Positions 1 through 9,232 of a stretch of 64,000 nt of DNA are shown piece after piece. Where the stretch lies: assembly GCA_029339505.1 (NCBI GenBank), contig JAQISU010000097.1, positions 6,600,001 to 6,664,000 on the forward strand. The letters run 5' to 3'. Source of the stretch: Unio delphinus. Taxonomy: Eukaryota > Mollusca > Bivalvia > Unionida > Unionidae. Below the pieces are notes generated by a model that saw nothing but the letters and a program-made list of their open reading frames with translations, was not told where the DNA came from and searched no databases. The translations under genes were made by a program, and so were the position numbers. Within the stretch, counting starts at the first letter, position 1; each line of letters opens with the position of its first letter.

Positions 1-280
1 TTATCTTCATCATTTGATAAATTAGATCTTAATAGATGATCAAAAAGGTTTTAATGACGTAAGTTAAAACATATCTTTTATTAAGTACACGAAAAGGAGA
101 TGGCTATTTGAAAACAGTTGACTATTTTTGTGTATTATTCAGTACATCATTTTCAAATACATAATGTACACATATCTTATCAGCAAAATCAAAATTGTTA
201 AGAAATTGATCACAAAGACAGCCCACAGAGACACATTAAGAACTTTAAATTTAAACTGTATGTGTATATAATAAAAGACA

Positions 281-490
281 CAGGCAAGAGAGCATCTCCC
301 TGCCTTACTCCATTGATTACCTGGAAGGGATTGGATTCACCATCTAACCAACGCACACACAACAAATATTCACCATAACCAGTTTACTGCAGTATGTACT
401 ATATCAACCAGATAAACTATTATAGATAAACTATTTTTTTACAAGTGCCCGCTGATTGACCTTATCAAACGCGTCAATAGTATCAAAAAT
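281..490 (-). pseudogene. LINE reverse transcriptase fragment
   Basis: Read on the minus strand, this stretch gives two short blocks typical of non-LTR retrotransposon reverse transcriptase. The first contains DAFDKVNQRAL, resembling the motif A region with its catalytic Asp. The second contains GVRQGDALLP, resembling the conserved block before the catalytic pair. They are separated by stops and short insertions, so this is a decayed relic. The subfamily cannot be named and no ends are visible. Confidence 0.6.
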
Positions 491-718
491 TGAACCATGC
501 AAACACTTTGATTTTGCGATCTAAATAGTACGTGAGAGTTTCTTTCAAGCATATAGTACTACGTCTGTTAAAATTTGTTCGTTAAAACCAAGCTGATTAT
601 CAGACAATTCTAAAAATCACATCATTGTAGTACGATACATTCATATGTTTTCGAAACAATTGTCGTACGGGCAAAAAGTGTAATTTTCTTTTCCTGTCAT
701 GTTACAAATGTTATTTGT

Positions 719-758
<40 letters not shown>

Positions 759-1206
759 CACAATATTTTGTCCAAAAAAAGAACAATGCACAACACCTTG
801 TGTTATCGTTATTATCATTGTAAATAATGAAGAAATTCTCTTGAACTTTTTTACAAATATATAGTTCTTCAAATCAGTACAAGATCGCGGACTCAATTAA
901 TTTAACATTTTTTACCTAATAAAATCTGACTCTTGTATACTCTCCCTTATTTAAGCTATGGTACATTCGAGTTCGGTCAGTGAAATAAGTTAAATAAAGT
1001 TGAAATAGGACATGCACGCTGACGTAATATTATCCTTATTCTAGCTGTTTCTAAAGCGTCTGAGTAAGGAATCAAAACAATTTATCTATGTGTTGCATAT
1101 GTTATTTAGACCCTGGCTCCCATCTCCTGAAAATGGCAGCCTCTTATTTACTATTTCACGTTGGTATAATGTCATATTTTCTTGCAACTTGTTTGCTCTC
1201 TTTTAA
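491..1206. other. No gene seen; (ATT)n microsatellite
   Basis: I see no gene here. A pure ATT trinucleotide run covers about 720-759. The rest is AT-rich unique-looking DNA. Confidence 0.5.
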
Positions 1207-2157
1207 TTCTTCATTCCTACATAGTCTAATAGCATATTCAATTTGCACAATATTTGGTCTTCATTCCAGTATTGTCTAATAGCATATTCAATTTGCACAA
1301 TAGTTGGTCTTCATTCCTGCATTGTCTAATAGCATATTCAATTTCCACGATATTTGGTTTTCATTCCTGCATAGTCTAATAGCATATTCAATTTCCACAA
1401 TATTTGGTTTTCATTCCTGCATTGTCTAATAGCATATTCAATTTCCACGATATTTGGTTTTCATTCCTGCATTGTCTAATAGCATATTCAATTTCCACGA
1501 TATTTGGTTTTCATTCCTGCATTGTCTAATAGCATATTCAATTTCCACGATATTTGGTTTTCATTCCTGCATTGTCTAATAGCATATTCAATTTCCACAA
1601 TATTTGGTTTTCATTCCTGCATTGTCTAATAGCATATTCAATTTCCACGATATTTGGTTTTCATTCCTGCATTGTCTAATAGCATATTCAATTTCCACAA
1701 TATTTGGTTTTCATTCCTGCATTGTCTAATAGCATATTCAATTTGCACAATATTTGGTTTTCATTCCTGCATAGTCTAATAGCATATTCAATTTCCACAA
1801 TATTTGGTTTTCATTCCTGCATAGTCTAATAGCATATTCAATTTGCACAATATTTGGTTTTCATTCCTGCATTGTCTAATAGCATATTCAATTTCCACGA
1901 TATTTGGTTTTCATTCCTGCATTGTCTAATAGCATATTCAATTTGCACAATATTTGGTTTTCATTCCTGCATTGTCTAATAGCATATTCAATTTGCACAA
2001 TATTTGGTTTTCATTCCTGCATAGTCTAATAGCATATTCAATTTGCACAATATTTGGTCTTCATTCCAGCATTGTCTAATAGCATATTCAATTTCCACGA
2101 TATTTGGTTTTCATTCCTGCATAGTCTAATAGCATATTCAATTTGCACAATATTTGG
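1207..2157. repeat. 50-bp minisatellite, about 19 copies
   Basis: The 50-bp unit begins TCATTCCTGCATTGTCTAAT and repeats head to tail with few substitutions. Recurrent variants are GCATT/GCATA, CCACGA/GCACAA and GGTTT/GGTCT. These variants are interspersed along the array, which suggests local conversion or unequal exchange. It is not coding. The roughly 320 bases after it (2158-2476) hold nothing I recognise. Confidence 0.9.
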
Positions 2158-2476
2158 TGCATTAGGTCAGTCTGAGGCCCATGACGAAGTTTACCGTTAT
2201 CTCGCCACATGAAGTAAGCGTTTATTGCAAAATCCTTCCATGTTTTGACACAGCCAGTGTAATATTGAACATATATGGATGTAATTGCTAAAAATATTAC
2301 TATATATGTGAAACACCCATTATATGTTTCAAATTAACAGGATTATTAAAACTACAACAGACGGTCATACAATATGGATCTCTCTCCTAAGAATACAAAC
2401 TTTTTAGATTTATTCATTTTTATTTTGGTCGGCAGCGAGGTCTGACCAATTGATGATGTACTTTAAATGTAAGCGT

Positions 2477-2690
2477 TCAAGTGGTTTCAAATGATTACAG
2501 AAGGGACCCTACTCTGATATGAATTAGTCATGTTGTTTTAGATGATTACAGAAGGGACTCTACTCTGATATGAATTAGTCATGTGGTTTCAGATGATTAC
2601 AGAAGGGACCCTACTCTGATATGAATTAGTCATGTGGTTTCAAATGATTACAGAAGGGACTCTACTTTGATATGAATTAGTCATGTGGTT
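2477..2690. repeat. 51-bp tandem repeat, about 4 copies
   Basis: The unit carries ATGATTACAGAAGGGACCCT followed by a conserved TGATATGAATTAGTCATG. Between 2691 and 3109 I see no gene, only an (ATA)n run at about 2928-2975. Confidence 0.8.
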
Positions 2691-2934
2691 GTATGTGCAG
2701 ATTACGTAGAAACACAACGATCCAAACGAGAGACACCATTGTGTGATGCACGGCGAAAGCTATATTTGTTGCATAGTCTGATCTATTTTTACGCCTATGT
2801 TCTTTTCAAACAGGAGTGCTAAACTAATCTAAACGTAAAAACATTTGCATTTTCTAAGACATAAGTTCAGTTGAATTACTAGGTTAAGTCACATTCACAA
2901 AGAAAGCAATGATAAATCTACTTTCTTAATAATC

Positions 2935-2977
<43 letters not shown>

Positions 2978-3109
2978 GGGGATCATCTAAGACTTGTTAT
3001 GCTATAATACTTGCAAGAGATCTATGATATAATACAAAGACAGAACCTATGCGAACGTCTTTAAAAAAAATGATAGATGATTGATAAAAGTCCTCACGAA
3101 ATATAATCT

Positions 3110-4039
3110 AACATTCTACTAGCCAACTCTTGTAGAAATGTAGTCAAACTTACATTCTAATAGCCAACTCTTGTAGAAATGTAGTCAAACTTACATTCTA
3201 ATAGCCAACTCTTGTAGAAATGTAGTCAAACTTACATTCTAATAGCCAACTCTTGTAGAAATGTAGTCAAACCTACATTCTAATAGCCAACTCTTGTAGA
3301 AATATAGTCTAAATTACATTCTAATAGCCAACTCTTGTAGAAATGTAGTCAAACTTACATTCTAATAGCCAACTCTTGTAGAAATATAGTCTAAATTACA
3401 TTCTAATAGCCAACTCTTGTAGAAATGTAGTCAAACTTACATTCTAATAGCCAACTCTTGTAGAAATATAGTCTAAATTACATTCTAATAGCCAACTCTT
3501 GTAGAAATGTAGTCAAACTTACATTCTAATAGCCAACCCTTGTAGAAATGTAGTCAAACTTACATTCTAATAGCCATCTCTTGTAGAAATGTAGTCAAAC
3601 TTACATTCTAATAGCCAACTCTTGTAGAAATGTAGTCAAACTTACATCCTAATAGCCAACTCTTGTAGAAATAGTCTGACTTACATTCTAATAGCCAACT
3701 CTTGTAGAAATGTAGTCTAAATTACATTCTAATAGCCAACTCTTGTAGAAATATAGTCTGGCTCACATTCTAATAGCCAACTCTTGTAGAAATGTAGTCT
3801 AACTTACATTCTAATAGCCAACTCTTGTATAAATATAGTCTGACTTGCATTCTAATAGTCAACAACTCTTGTAGAAATATAATCTGACTTACATTCTAAT
3901 AGCCAACTCTTGTAGAAATATAGTTTGAATTGCATTCTAATAGCCAACTCTTGTAGAAATGTAGTCTAACTTACATTCTAATAGCCAACTCTTGTATAAA
4001 TATAGTCTAACTTGCATTCTAATAGTCAACAACTCTTGT

Positions 4040-4040
<1 letters not shown>
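3110..4040. repeat. 41-bp minisatellite, about 22 copies
   Basis: The unit is built on TAATAGCCAACTCTTGTAGA plus a variable spacer ending in TTACATTC. Units in the right half diverge more and some gain three extra bases (GTCAACAACTC). It runs directly into a TA microsatellite. Confidence 0.9.

Positions 4041-4098
<58 letters not shown>
4041..4098. repeat. (TA)n microsatellite
   Basis: An uninterrupted TA dinucleotide run sits at the right end of the 41-bp array and is followed by one more degenerate unit. Confidence 0.9.
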
Positions 4099-4102
<4 letters not shown>

Positions 4103-4184
4103 GACTTACATTATAATACCAACTCTTGAAGAAAGATCTCAAGTATATAGCAAACATTTCTCACAGTTTATATATTATCAGTTA

Positions 4185-4580
4185 TAGAACGGCAGTCATA
4201 GAAAAAAAATTACCTTGGCCATTACGTATTGTTACAGAAAAAAAATTACCTTGGCCATTACGTATTGTTATGGAAAAAAATAATGAAATTGACCATTACG
4301 TATTGTTATGGAAAAAAATAATTACCTTGACCATTACGTATTGTTATGGAAAAAAAATTCCTTGACCATTACGTATTGTTATGGAAAAAAATAATGAAAT
4401 TGACCATTACGTATTGTTATGGAAAAAAATAATTACCTTGACCATTACGTATTGTTATGGAAAAAAATTACCTTGGCCATTACGTATTGTTATGGAAAAA
4501 AATAATTACTTTGGCCATTACGTATTGTTATGGAAAAAAATAATTACCTTGACCATTACGTATTGTTATGTAAATAAATA
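4185..4580. repeat. 36-39-bp minisatellite, about 11 copies
   Basis: The core CCATTACGTATTGTTATGG alternates with A-rich spacers of variable length. Open frames across the array are by-products of the repeat and not genes. Confidence 0.85.
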
Positions 4581-5089
4581 AGTAAATTTAGCCATTTGTA
4601 TTGGTATGGAAATAAATATGTAAATGTGGCGCTTATTGAGAAAAAAAGTATAATTATTTGTTTGCGCTTGAGTGTTTCTGCTTTTCAATTCGAATTAACC
4701 CCAAAGTCGTTTTTGCAGTATAAAAAGCCAACGAAAATTGGCTACAGTAGACAACTGCGAATTGATCGTCACGTTTTGAATCTATTTCACAATGTATATA
4801 CTTTTGTAATGTAATTTTCAAACATTTATTCTACAAGTAATACTCTATAAGTGTAAACGAATATTGGAAGCACTGATTTATTAGGGTTAGGGTTAGTCAA
4901 GTTTGATACATCGGGTTAGTTGATTTTATTTCAAACATTTTTCAAAGACATTCATACAATCAATTGTCGTCTTTTGTTTTGCTTGAATTCTACCTTTCCC
5001 ATAAAAGTAAGTATGCAGTGTGTAATTTAGTACAAACGATCCATAGAAATAGCAAATTGCAATGCACTCCAAGCTCTTTCCCTCACCTG
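4581..5089. other. No gene seen
   Basis: AT-rich sequence without a recognisable gene. Two telomere-like TTAGGG units near 4882 are too short to mean anything. Confidence 0.5.
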
Positions 5090-6544
5090 TTGAATTCATA
5101 AGCCTACCAGGGGGTTAATTGGTCATGGCAGATGATCCTCAGGTTTAAAAGGTGAGACTGCAATCCACCTTAAAACACAATTGCGCATATCCCTACTGCA
5201 ATGGAAAAGGGGCAAAAACGGCAGGTGAAATAAGTCAACGGAAGCCGAAGTTCCAATCCAACATGCATGTTTTGGCGGTCTGATATTGATCCCGAGACGA
5301 CACCATCACCCGGTAGCAGTCTGAGTGAACGAGAAGACTTTTCTAGGGACAGCACTGTTTGCTCCGCTTGGAGAGGGGCATAGAAAAGGTGGCCTAATCA
5401 AAGCTCGTCTCCTTACCACCACCCAGATGGCGTGCCACAGCCAACGTGCATGTTCCAACATACCATGAAAAGATGGCACGCCCCACGTGCCTCACATCGT
5501 GGAAAAAGACTACATTTGGCTTGTTGTAACATCAGAACAATACTTGACTCAATCGAAAGCAATCGGAACGACGCTCTGTCTTGATAGCACATGAACTCTC
5601 TCGCTTTGTTGTTGACATTTCTGCACACTTAGCGATGTCTGCCTTTCAAAGGAAGGAAGTCTGAGAGAACTCGGCGCTGGATACACCCTGTAATGGTCAG
5701 GAAAACCAAAGATTGAGAAACGACGTTCAGGAGTCGGTTTCATGGTCAAGGACTCAATAGCCGCCTAGTGAACAAACCTTCCCACTGGTCATACCGATCG
5801 CATCACCTCGCTCAACCATGCCGTCAACCAATACCATACCGCATCAAGACTGCCATTCTGAAAATCTCAGACTATATCTTTGGATTCACCACTGAGATAA
5901 ACGTGACTGGTTTGATGAAAACAACAACGAAATCCAAGAACTGCGGGCCAAAATGATACCAACGGACCAAGCGCACCTCGCTCAATCATGCCGTCCACCG
6001 ATACCATACCGATCGCATCATGTGCATGCATCTTCCGTTAGGGAACCAACAACACGCCACACTCTTCAGTGTATTTGCTCCAACACTCCAACCAGATCCT
6101 TCTGAAAAGGATCAGTTCTACGCTGACCTGCGCATACTTCTCAAGATCATCCCAGAGGGCGACAAAATAATCATCCTCGGATATTTCAATGCCGAGTGGA
6201 CTGAGACTCGGAAGCCTGGAAAGACACTCTCGAGAAACATTGCGTGGATGGCTACAATGACGTTGGGTGCATTCATTTTGCGTAAAATCAAAGCTCACCA
6301 TAACAAACATTGTATTTCAGCAGACGACAGCGCGAATCGTCCAAGAGCAATACACTTGCACCTAATCGATTACATAATAGTACGCCAGAGGAACTTAATA
6401 GATGTCCTTCATACCAGTGTGATGCCCAGTGCAGTGTACGACACAGATCATCGTCTTGTCCGATGGAAGCTTAGATTCCACTTCAAGCGCATGCCAGGAG
6501 AACAAATAGGCTCCCCAAAAAGGACGTTCAGGTCAAAAACCTGA
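5090..6544 (+). pseudogene. LINE 5' fragment with endonuclease (EEP) domain
   Basis: This is the 5' part of a non-LTR retrotransposon. It comprises a probable 5' UTR and a frameshifted endonuclease/exonuclease/phosphatase domain. In the open stretch 6020-6544 the family landmarks are visible: LGYFNAEW (usually GDFNA, so the catalytic Asp is replaced), IDYIIVRQRN and TDHRLVRWKL. The same region recurs on the minus strand at 28504-29990. No reverse transcriptase follows, so the copy is truncated at its 3' side, which is unusual for a LINE. It ends about 150 bp before element 1. Confidence 0.75.
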
Positions 6545-6624
6545 AAACTTAGATTTGCAATAAATGGGTCTTTATTTGGGGGAGGTGGAAGGGTAACAAT
6601 TAGTATGTAATATTTAAAAGATAT

Positions 6625-6695
6625 TATGTTATTTTGACTATCATATCATTATCATGACTATTGTTATGCATTTGAATATTATTATCATGACTATT
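6625..6695. repeat. 33-bp minisatellite, left of element 1
   Basis: Two to three degenerate copies of a unit containing ATCATTATCATGACTATT. The same unit continues at 22305-22495 on the far side of element 1, so the element landed inside this array. The last five bases (CTATT, 6691-6695) are the left target-site duplicate. Confidence 0.8.
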
Positions 6696-6915
6696 AGCAG
6701 CAGAGAGGGTGAATCCTACAACATTTTTTGTTTTTATTTTTGATTATACCCCTCCAAATAACACTAGACCCTTCTCGCGAAATAACTAGAAAAAAAATGA
6801 CAGTGATTGTTGTCTGAAAACATGGGATTCGCATTCGCGTTTTCGTTGATGTCGCAACGTCGTTGTCACTCACCCTCTCTGCTGCTATGGGTTAACCGAA
6901 TATTTTATCAAGTCC
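6696..6915 (+). repeat. Element 1 left TIR (220 bp)
   Basis: Matches the right end (22088-22304) in inverse orientation, with one 3-bp difference near its tip and one substitution near its inner end. It begins with AGCAGCAGAGAGGGTGA (6696-6712). The same 17-mer recurs inverted at 6870-6886, so the outer 191 bp is itself an inverted-repeat unit. The inner 24 bp covers the last codons and stop of the ATPase gene. Confidence 0.95.
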
Positions 6916-7557
6916 GATACGATATCGTGTCCTAGGGTCTGCTAAATTTATTGTCACAAATCCGTGTGGTTTTGACTGAGCGTGACTAAAGAAATTTCTA
7001 AACTGATTATGATTCATATCACCGCTGCACCAAGTTTGATGAATATTTCGTAGCGTATGAGTATCAACGCCGTTAAATACACACAACACATTGCAATTAT
7101 CTCTGATCACTTTTGGTATTTGTGTGTACCGTTGAGTGACATAGATCACATCAGTGTTTTTATGCCTGCCTCGGGAAAATATTCTAGCAGGATTTTTTTG
7201 ATTATCTAACATGATATCATCGTATACCACTAAATTGTTAATACTTTCATCGATGTCTTCCACGGAAGGGGCTTCCTCTATATCAGTAATAAACTCAATA
7301 AAATCTTCATCGATTTGAAATTCTTTTGCTTTCTCGTTAAAATCCTTTAGCACTTCATAGCATCGCTGATCGTCTACACTCGGGGCTATTAAATACAATT
7401 TGTTCCATTTCATCCATCTCGTTATCAAATTAAGTAGCAGTTGTGTCTTTCCGCTTCCAGATGGTCCGATTATAATCATTCTAATTGAATTCGGCAACAT
7501 TTCATGATGTTTAATAGGTTCCCGTCGTCGGGTAGCTGAATAATCAATTATATTCAT
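6892..7557 (-). CDS. Packaging ATPase (FtsK/HerA-type, A32-like)
   Basis: A 221-aa P-loop ATPase that in this class of virus translocates genome DNA into the preformed capsid. Walker A is GPSGSGKT at residues 31-38. Walker B is NLVVYDD at about 108-114, with DD at its end. A polar sensor-like VTQRY follows at 140-144. The length fits the compact ATPases of Polinton-like viruses (about 200-270 aa). The start is ATG at 7557, 17 bp from the divergent zinc-ribbon ATG. The 3' end lies inside the TIR, so the final codons are duplicated at the far end of the element. The element 2 protein is almost identical; differences cluster around residues 99-105. The frame is intact. Function is inferred from motifs and gene company. 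Confidence 0.88.
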   Translation of the reverse strand: MNIIDYSATRRREPIKHHEMLPNSIRMIIIGPSGSGKTQLLLNLITRWMKWNKLYLIAPSVDDQRCYEVLKDFNEKAKEFQIDEDFIEFITDIEEAPSVEDIDESINNLVVYDDIMLDNQKNPARIFSRGRHKNTDVIYVTQRYTQIPKVIRDNCNVLCVFNGVDTHTLRNIHQTWCSGDMNHNQFRNFFSHAQSKPHGFVTINLADPRTRYRIGLDKIFG

Positions 7558-7574
7558 GCCGTTATATATAAATT
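7558..7574. promoter_or_regulatory. 17-bp divergent start region with TATA-like core
   Basis: Only 17 bp separates the ATG of the ATPase (minus) from that of the zinc ribbon (plus). It contains TATATATAA, which can be read from both strands. The identical spacing and core recur in element 2 (45844-45860). A leader of normal length does not fit, so either transcripts are almost leaderless or starts lie inside the opposing gene. Confidence 0.45.
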
Positions 7575-7763
7575 ATGGATCTATATTGTGTGAAGTGTAA
7601 AAAACGTACTGGCACAGATGACTTGACGACGATTACAACTAAAAATAGCCGATCAGCGCTTTCTGGTAAATGCGTACAATGTAGTACAAAGAAATTTAGA
7701 TTTGTTTCTAAACTCAAGGAACCTTTAAAAAAAAACGAGGAGGTGATATCGCAGCCAAGCTAA
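7575..7763 (+). CDS. Zinc ribbon, N-terminal part of a PLA2 fusion
   Basis: A 62-aa frame with two CxxC knuckles, Cys5/Cys8 and Cys33/Cys36, spaced like a small zinc ribbon and followed by a Lys-rich tail. It overlaps the phospholipase frame, which lies in -1 relative to it and has no good start of its own. A run of nine A followed by C at 7727-7736 sits just before the overlap. The likely product is therefore a zinc-ribbon-PLA2 fusion made by -1 frameshifting, with the short form ending at 7763. Element 2 has the same layout with a three-residue in-frame difference. The role of the ribbon is unknown; nucleic-acid or protein binding is a guess. Confidence 0.75.
   Translation: MDLYCVKCKKRTGTDDLTTITTKNSRSALSGKCVQCSTKKFRFVSKLKEPLKKNEEVISQPS
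7730..7736 (+). promoter_or_regulatory. Candidate -1 frameshift site (A AAA AAC)
   Basis: The heptamer A AAA AAC is in the correct zero-frame phase (last codon AAC at 7734-7736) and is a classic -1 slippery sequence. Slipping here moves the zinc-ribbon frame exactly into the phospholipase frame. The first simple hairpin I see downstream (CCTGGA pairing with TCCAGG, about 7790-7821) is further away than usual for a stimulator, so polymerase slippage on the A run is an alternative. Confidence 0.55.
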
Positions 7764-8077
7764 CTAAACTCCCTGGAACCCCATGGGCAAAATACCCTGG
7801 AGAAAAGCACCTTCCAGGATATAGCTACTGTGGACCGGGAACAAGACTTGATATCAGACTCAATGATCAAAATCAGCCCCGACCCGGTGAGGAACCAATA
7901 AACGCTATTGATAAGGCCTGTCACCTTCATGATGTATCTTATAAAAGCAGTAATCTGCAGCACAGGCATCTAGCAGATGTGAAATTAATTCATGCGTTAA
8001 ATGCTATTTCTGATAAATCTTTCAAAGAAAAATTGGCTTCCTTGAAAAGTAAATTGATGTTAGGTGCTGGTAATTAA
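7736..8077 (+). CDS. Phospholipase A2 domain (parvovirus VP1 type)
   Basis: A 113-residue open stretch without its own convincing start. It shows the secreted-PLA2 core as found in parvovirus VP1: a calcium-loop motif YSYCGPGT, then a helix with the catalytic pair in CHLHDVSY. In parvoviruses this enzyme hydrolyses membrane phospholipids so that particles leave the endosome. A similar entry role in this element is inference. It follows the zinc ribbon in -1 and ends in TAA eight bases before the integrase ATG. Element 2 has six extra residues near the C-terminus (an in-frame 18-bp indel). Confidence 0.82.
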   Translation, partial: RGGDIAAKLTKLPGTPWAKYPGEKHLPGYSYCGPGTRLDIRLNDQNQPRPGEEPINAIDKACHLHDVSYKSSNLQHRHLADVKLIHALNAISDKSFKEKLASLKSKLMLGAGN

Positions 8078-8084
8078 TAACAAC

Positions 8085-9038
8085 ATGGAATCTATTTATT
8101 ATTCCCCAAGAGGATACTGGAGGGGTAAATCAGCAGTCCATAAACTCGCTAGTGCTGCAAAAGTGAAAAAAACCACTGCGGCTCATTGGTTATCCAAATA
8201 GGCACTATGGCAAATTTATCTACCACCGCCTAAACAAATTCAATTCTCGCATTTTGATGTGACAGTTCCTAATGAAGTTCATCAGGCTGATCTATTATTT
8301 CTGCCACATGATCGTGGTTACAAATACGCTTTAACCGTAGTTGATATTGCAAGTCGATACAAAGAAGCAGAACCGTTAAAAACAAAATCAGCCACTGAAG
8401 TAGCTTCTGCATTTGAAAGGATTTATCGAAAGGGCCCTCTGCACTGGCCAAATCTATTACAAATTGATCCCGGCAAAGAATTTCAGGGTGCAGTGTTATC
8501 AATAATGAAAAATCATAAAGTCACTATCAGACGAGGACATACTGCGCTACATCGTGATCAGGCAATTGTAGAACGGTTTAATAAAACCCTTGCTGAGCGG
8601 TTATTTGGATATCAATACGCAAAAGAATTCATCCAAGAAAAAAGATCCCGTGAATGGGTTAAAAGGTTACCAGCTGTGATTACTGCACTGAATAACGAGA
8701 TTACTAGAACCATCAACATGAAACCTATCAATGCGATTAAAAAGAAGTCAATACCTGAAATGGAAATTCAAAAAGATTTTAGCGTTTCCCAACCAATTCT
8801 TGGTAGTAATGTCATTGTGAGGTACTTATACGAACCAGGAGAGCTTGAGGGTGGCACAAAAAGGGCTACTGATCCTATTTGGAGTGTTACTGCACACAAG
8901 ATATCTAGTATAACACGATCTACGGGTAGACCTCCAATCTATAAACTGGATTCAACTGCCCCTCAACGGGGTTTTACTAGACAACAATTACAAGTGATAC
9001 CTGAGGATACTCAATTACCACCGCATGGGCTTAACTAG
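8085..9038 (+). pseudogene. Retroviral-type DDE integrase, interrupted
   Basis: An integrase of the rve fold, which inserts the linear viral genome into host DNA. From the ATG at 8085 the frame runs 38 codons to an in-frame TAG (8199-8201) and then continues open to 9038. Element 2 has a sense codon at that position, so the stop is a mutation. The catalytic triad is intact: Asp in HQADLL, Asp in LQIDPGKEF, and Glu in IVERFN, 34 residues after the second Asp. A C-terminal region beginning about GSNVIVRYLY resembles the small beta domain that follows integrase cores. The gene ends convergently against the HNH frame, the stop codons lying within 8 bp of overlap. Reinitiation downstream of the stop could still give a core fragment. 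Confidence 0.9.
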
Positions 9039-9232
9039 CACCCTTGCGTCTATTGCACTCAAGACAAGTCAACATGACATTATTTCTGACATGACCGAGA
9101 TTGTTATTTTTTCTGTCAACGGTGAATTGGCGAGGATCCTTATCCGAATACTGCCAACGCATTATACAATTGCAACTTGCGCAGTGATTATTTTGTTGTT
9201 GCTTCAAAGTGATTATTAATTCAGCATCAATA
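9031..9232 (-). pseudogene. HNH nuclease domain, C-terminal to the replicase
   Basis: A small HNH-type domain: CASC knuckle, then FTVDRKNN, GHVRNNV and a second knuckle CLECNRRKG. It has no independent start. In this copy a run of ten A (complement of about 9247-9256) shifts it out of frame with the helicase, which stops at 9233. Element 2 has nine A here and the frames agree across this point. The stop codon overlaps the end of the integrase gene, as expected for a true gene end. The domain was probably the C-terminus of the replicase. Possible roles are nicking at replication or resolving ends; neither is shown. Confidence 0.7.

Noticed and set aside
1207..4040. CRISPR-like spaced repeats
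   Set aside because: Whole units repeat, including the would-be spacers, and the genome is animal. These are minisatellites.
4880..4895. Telomeric TTAGGG units
   Set aside because: Only two units, expected by chance in AT/G-mixed DNA.
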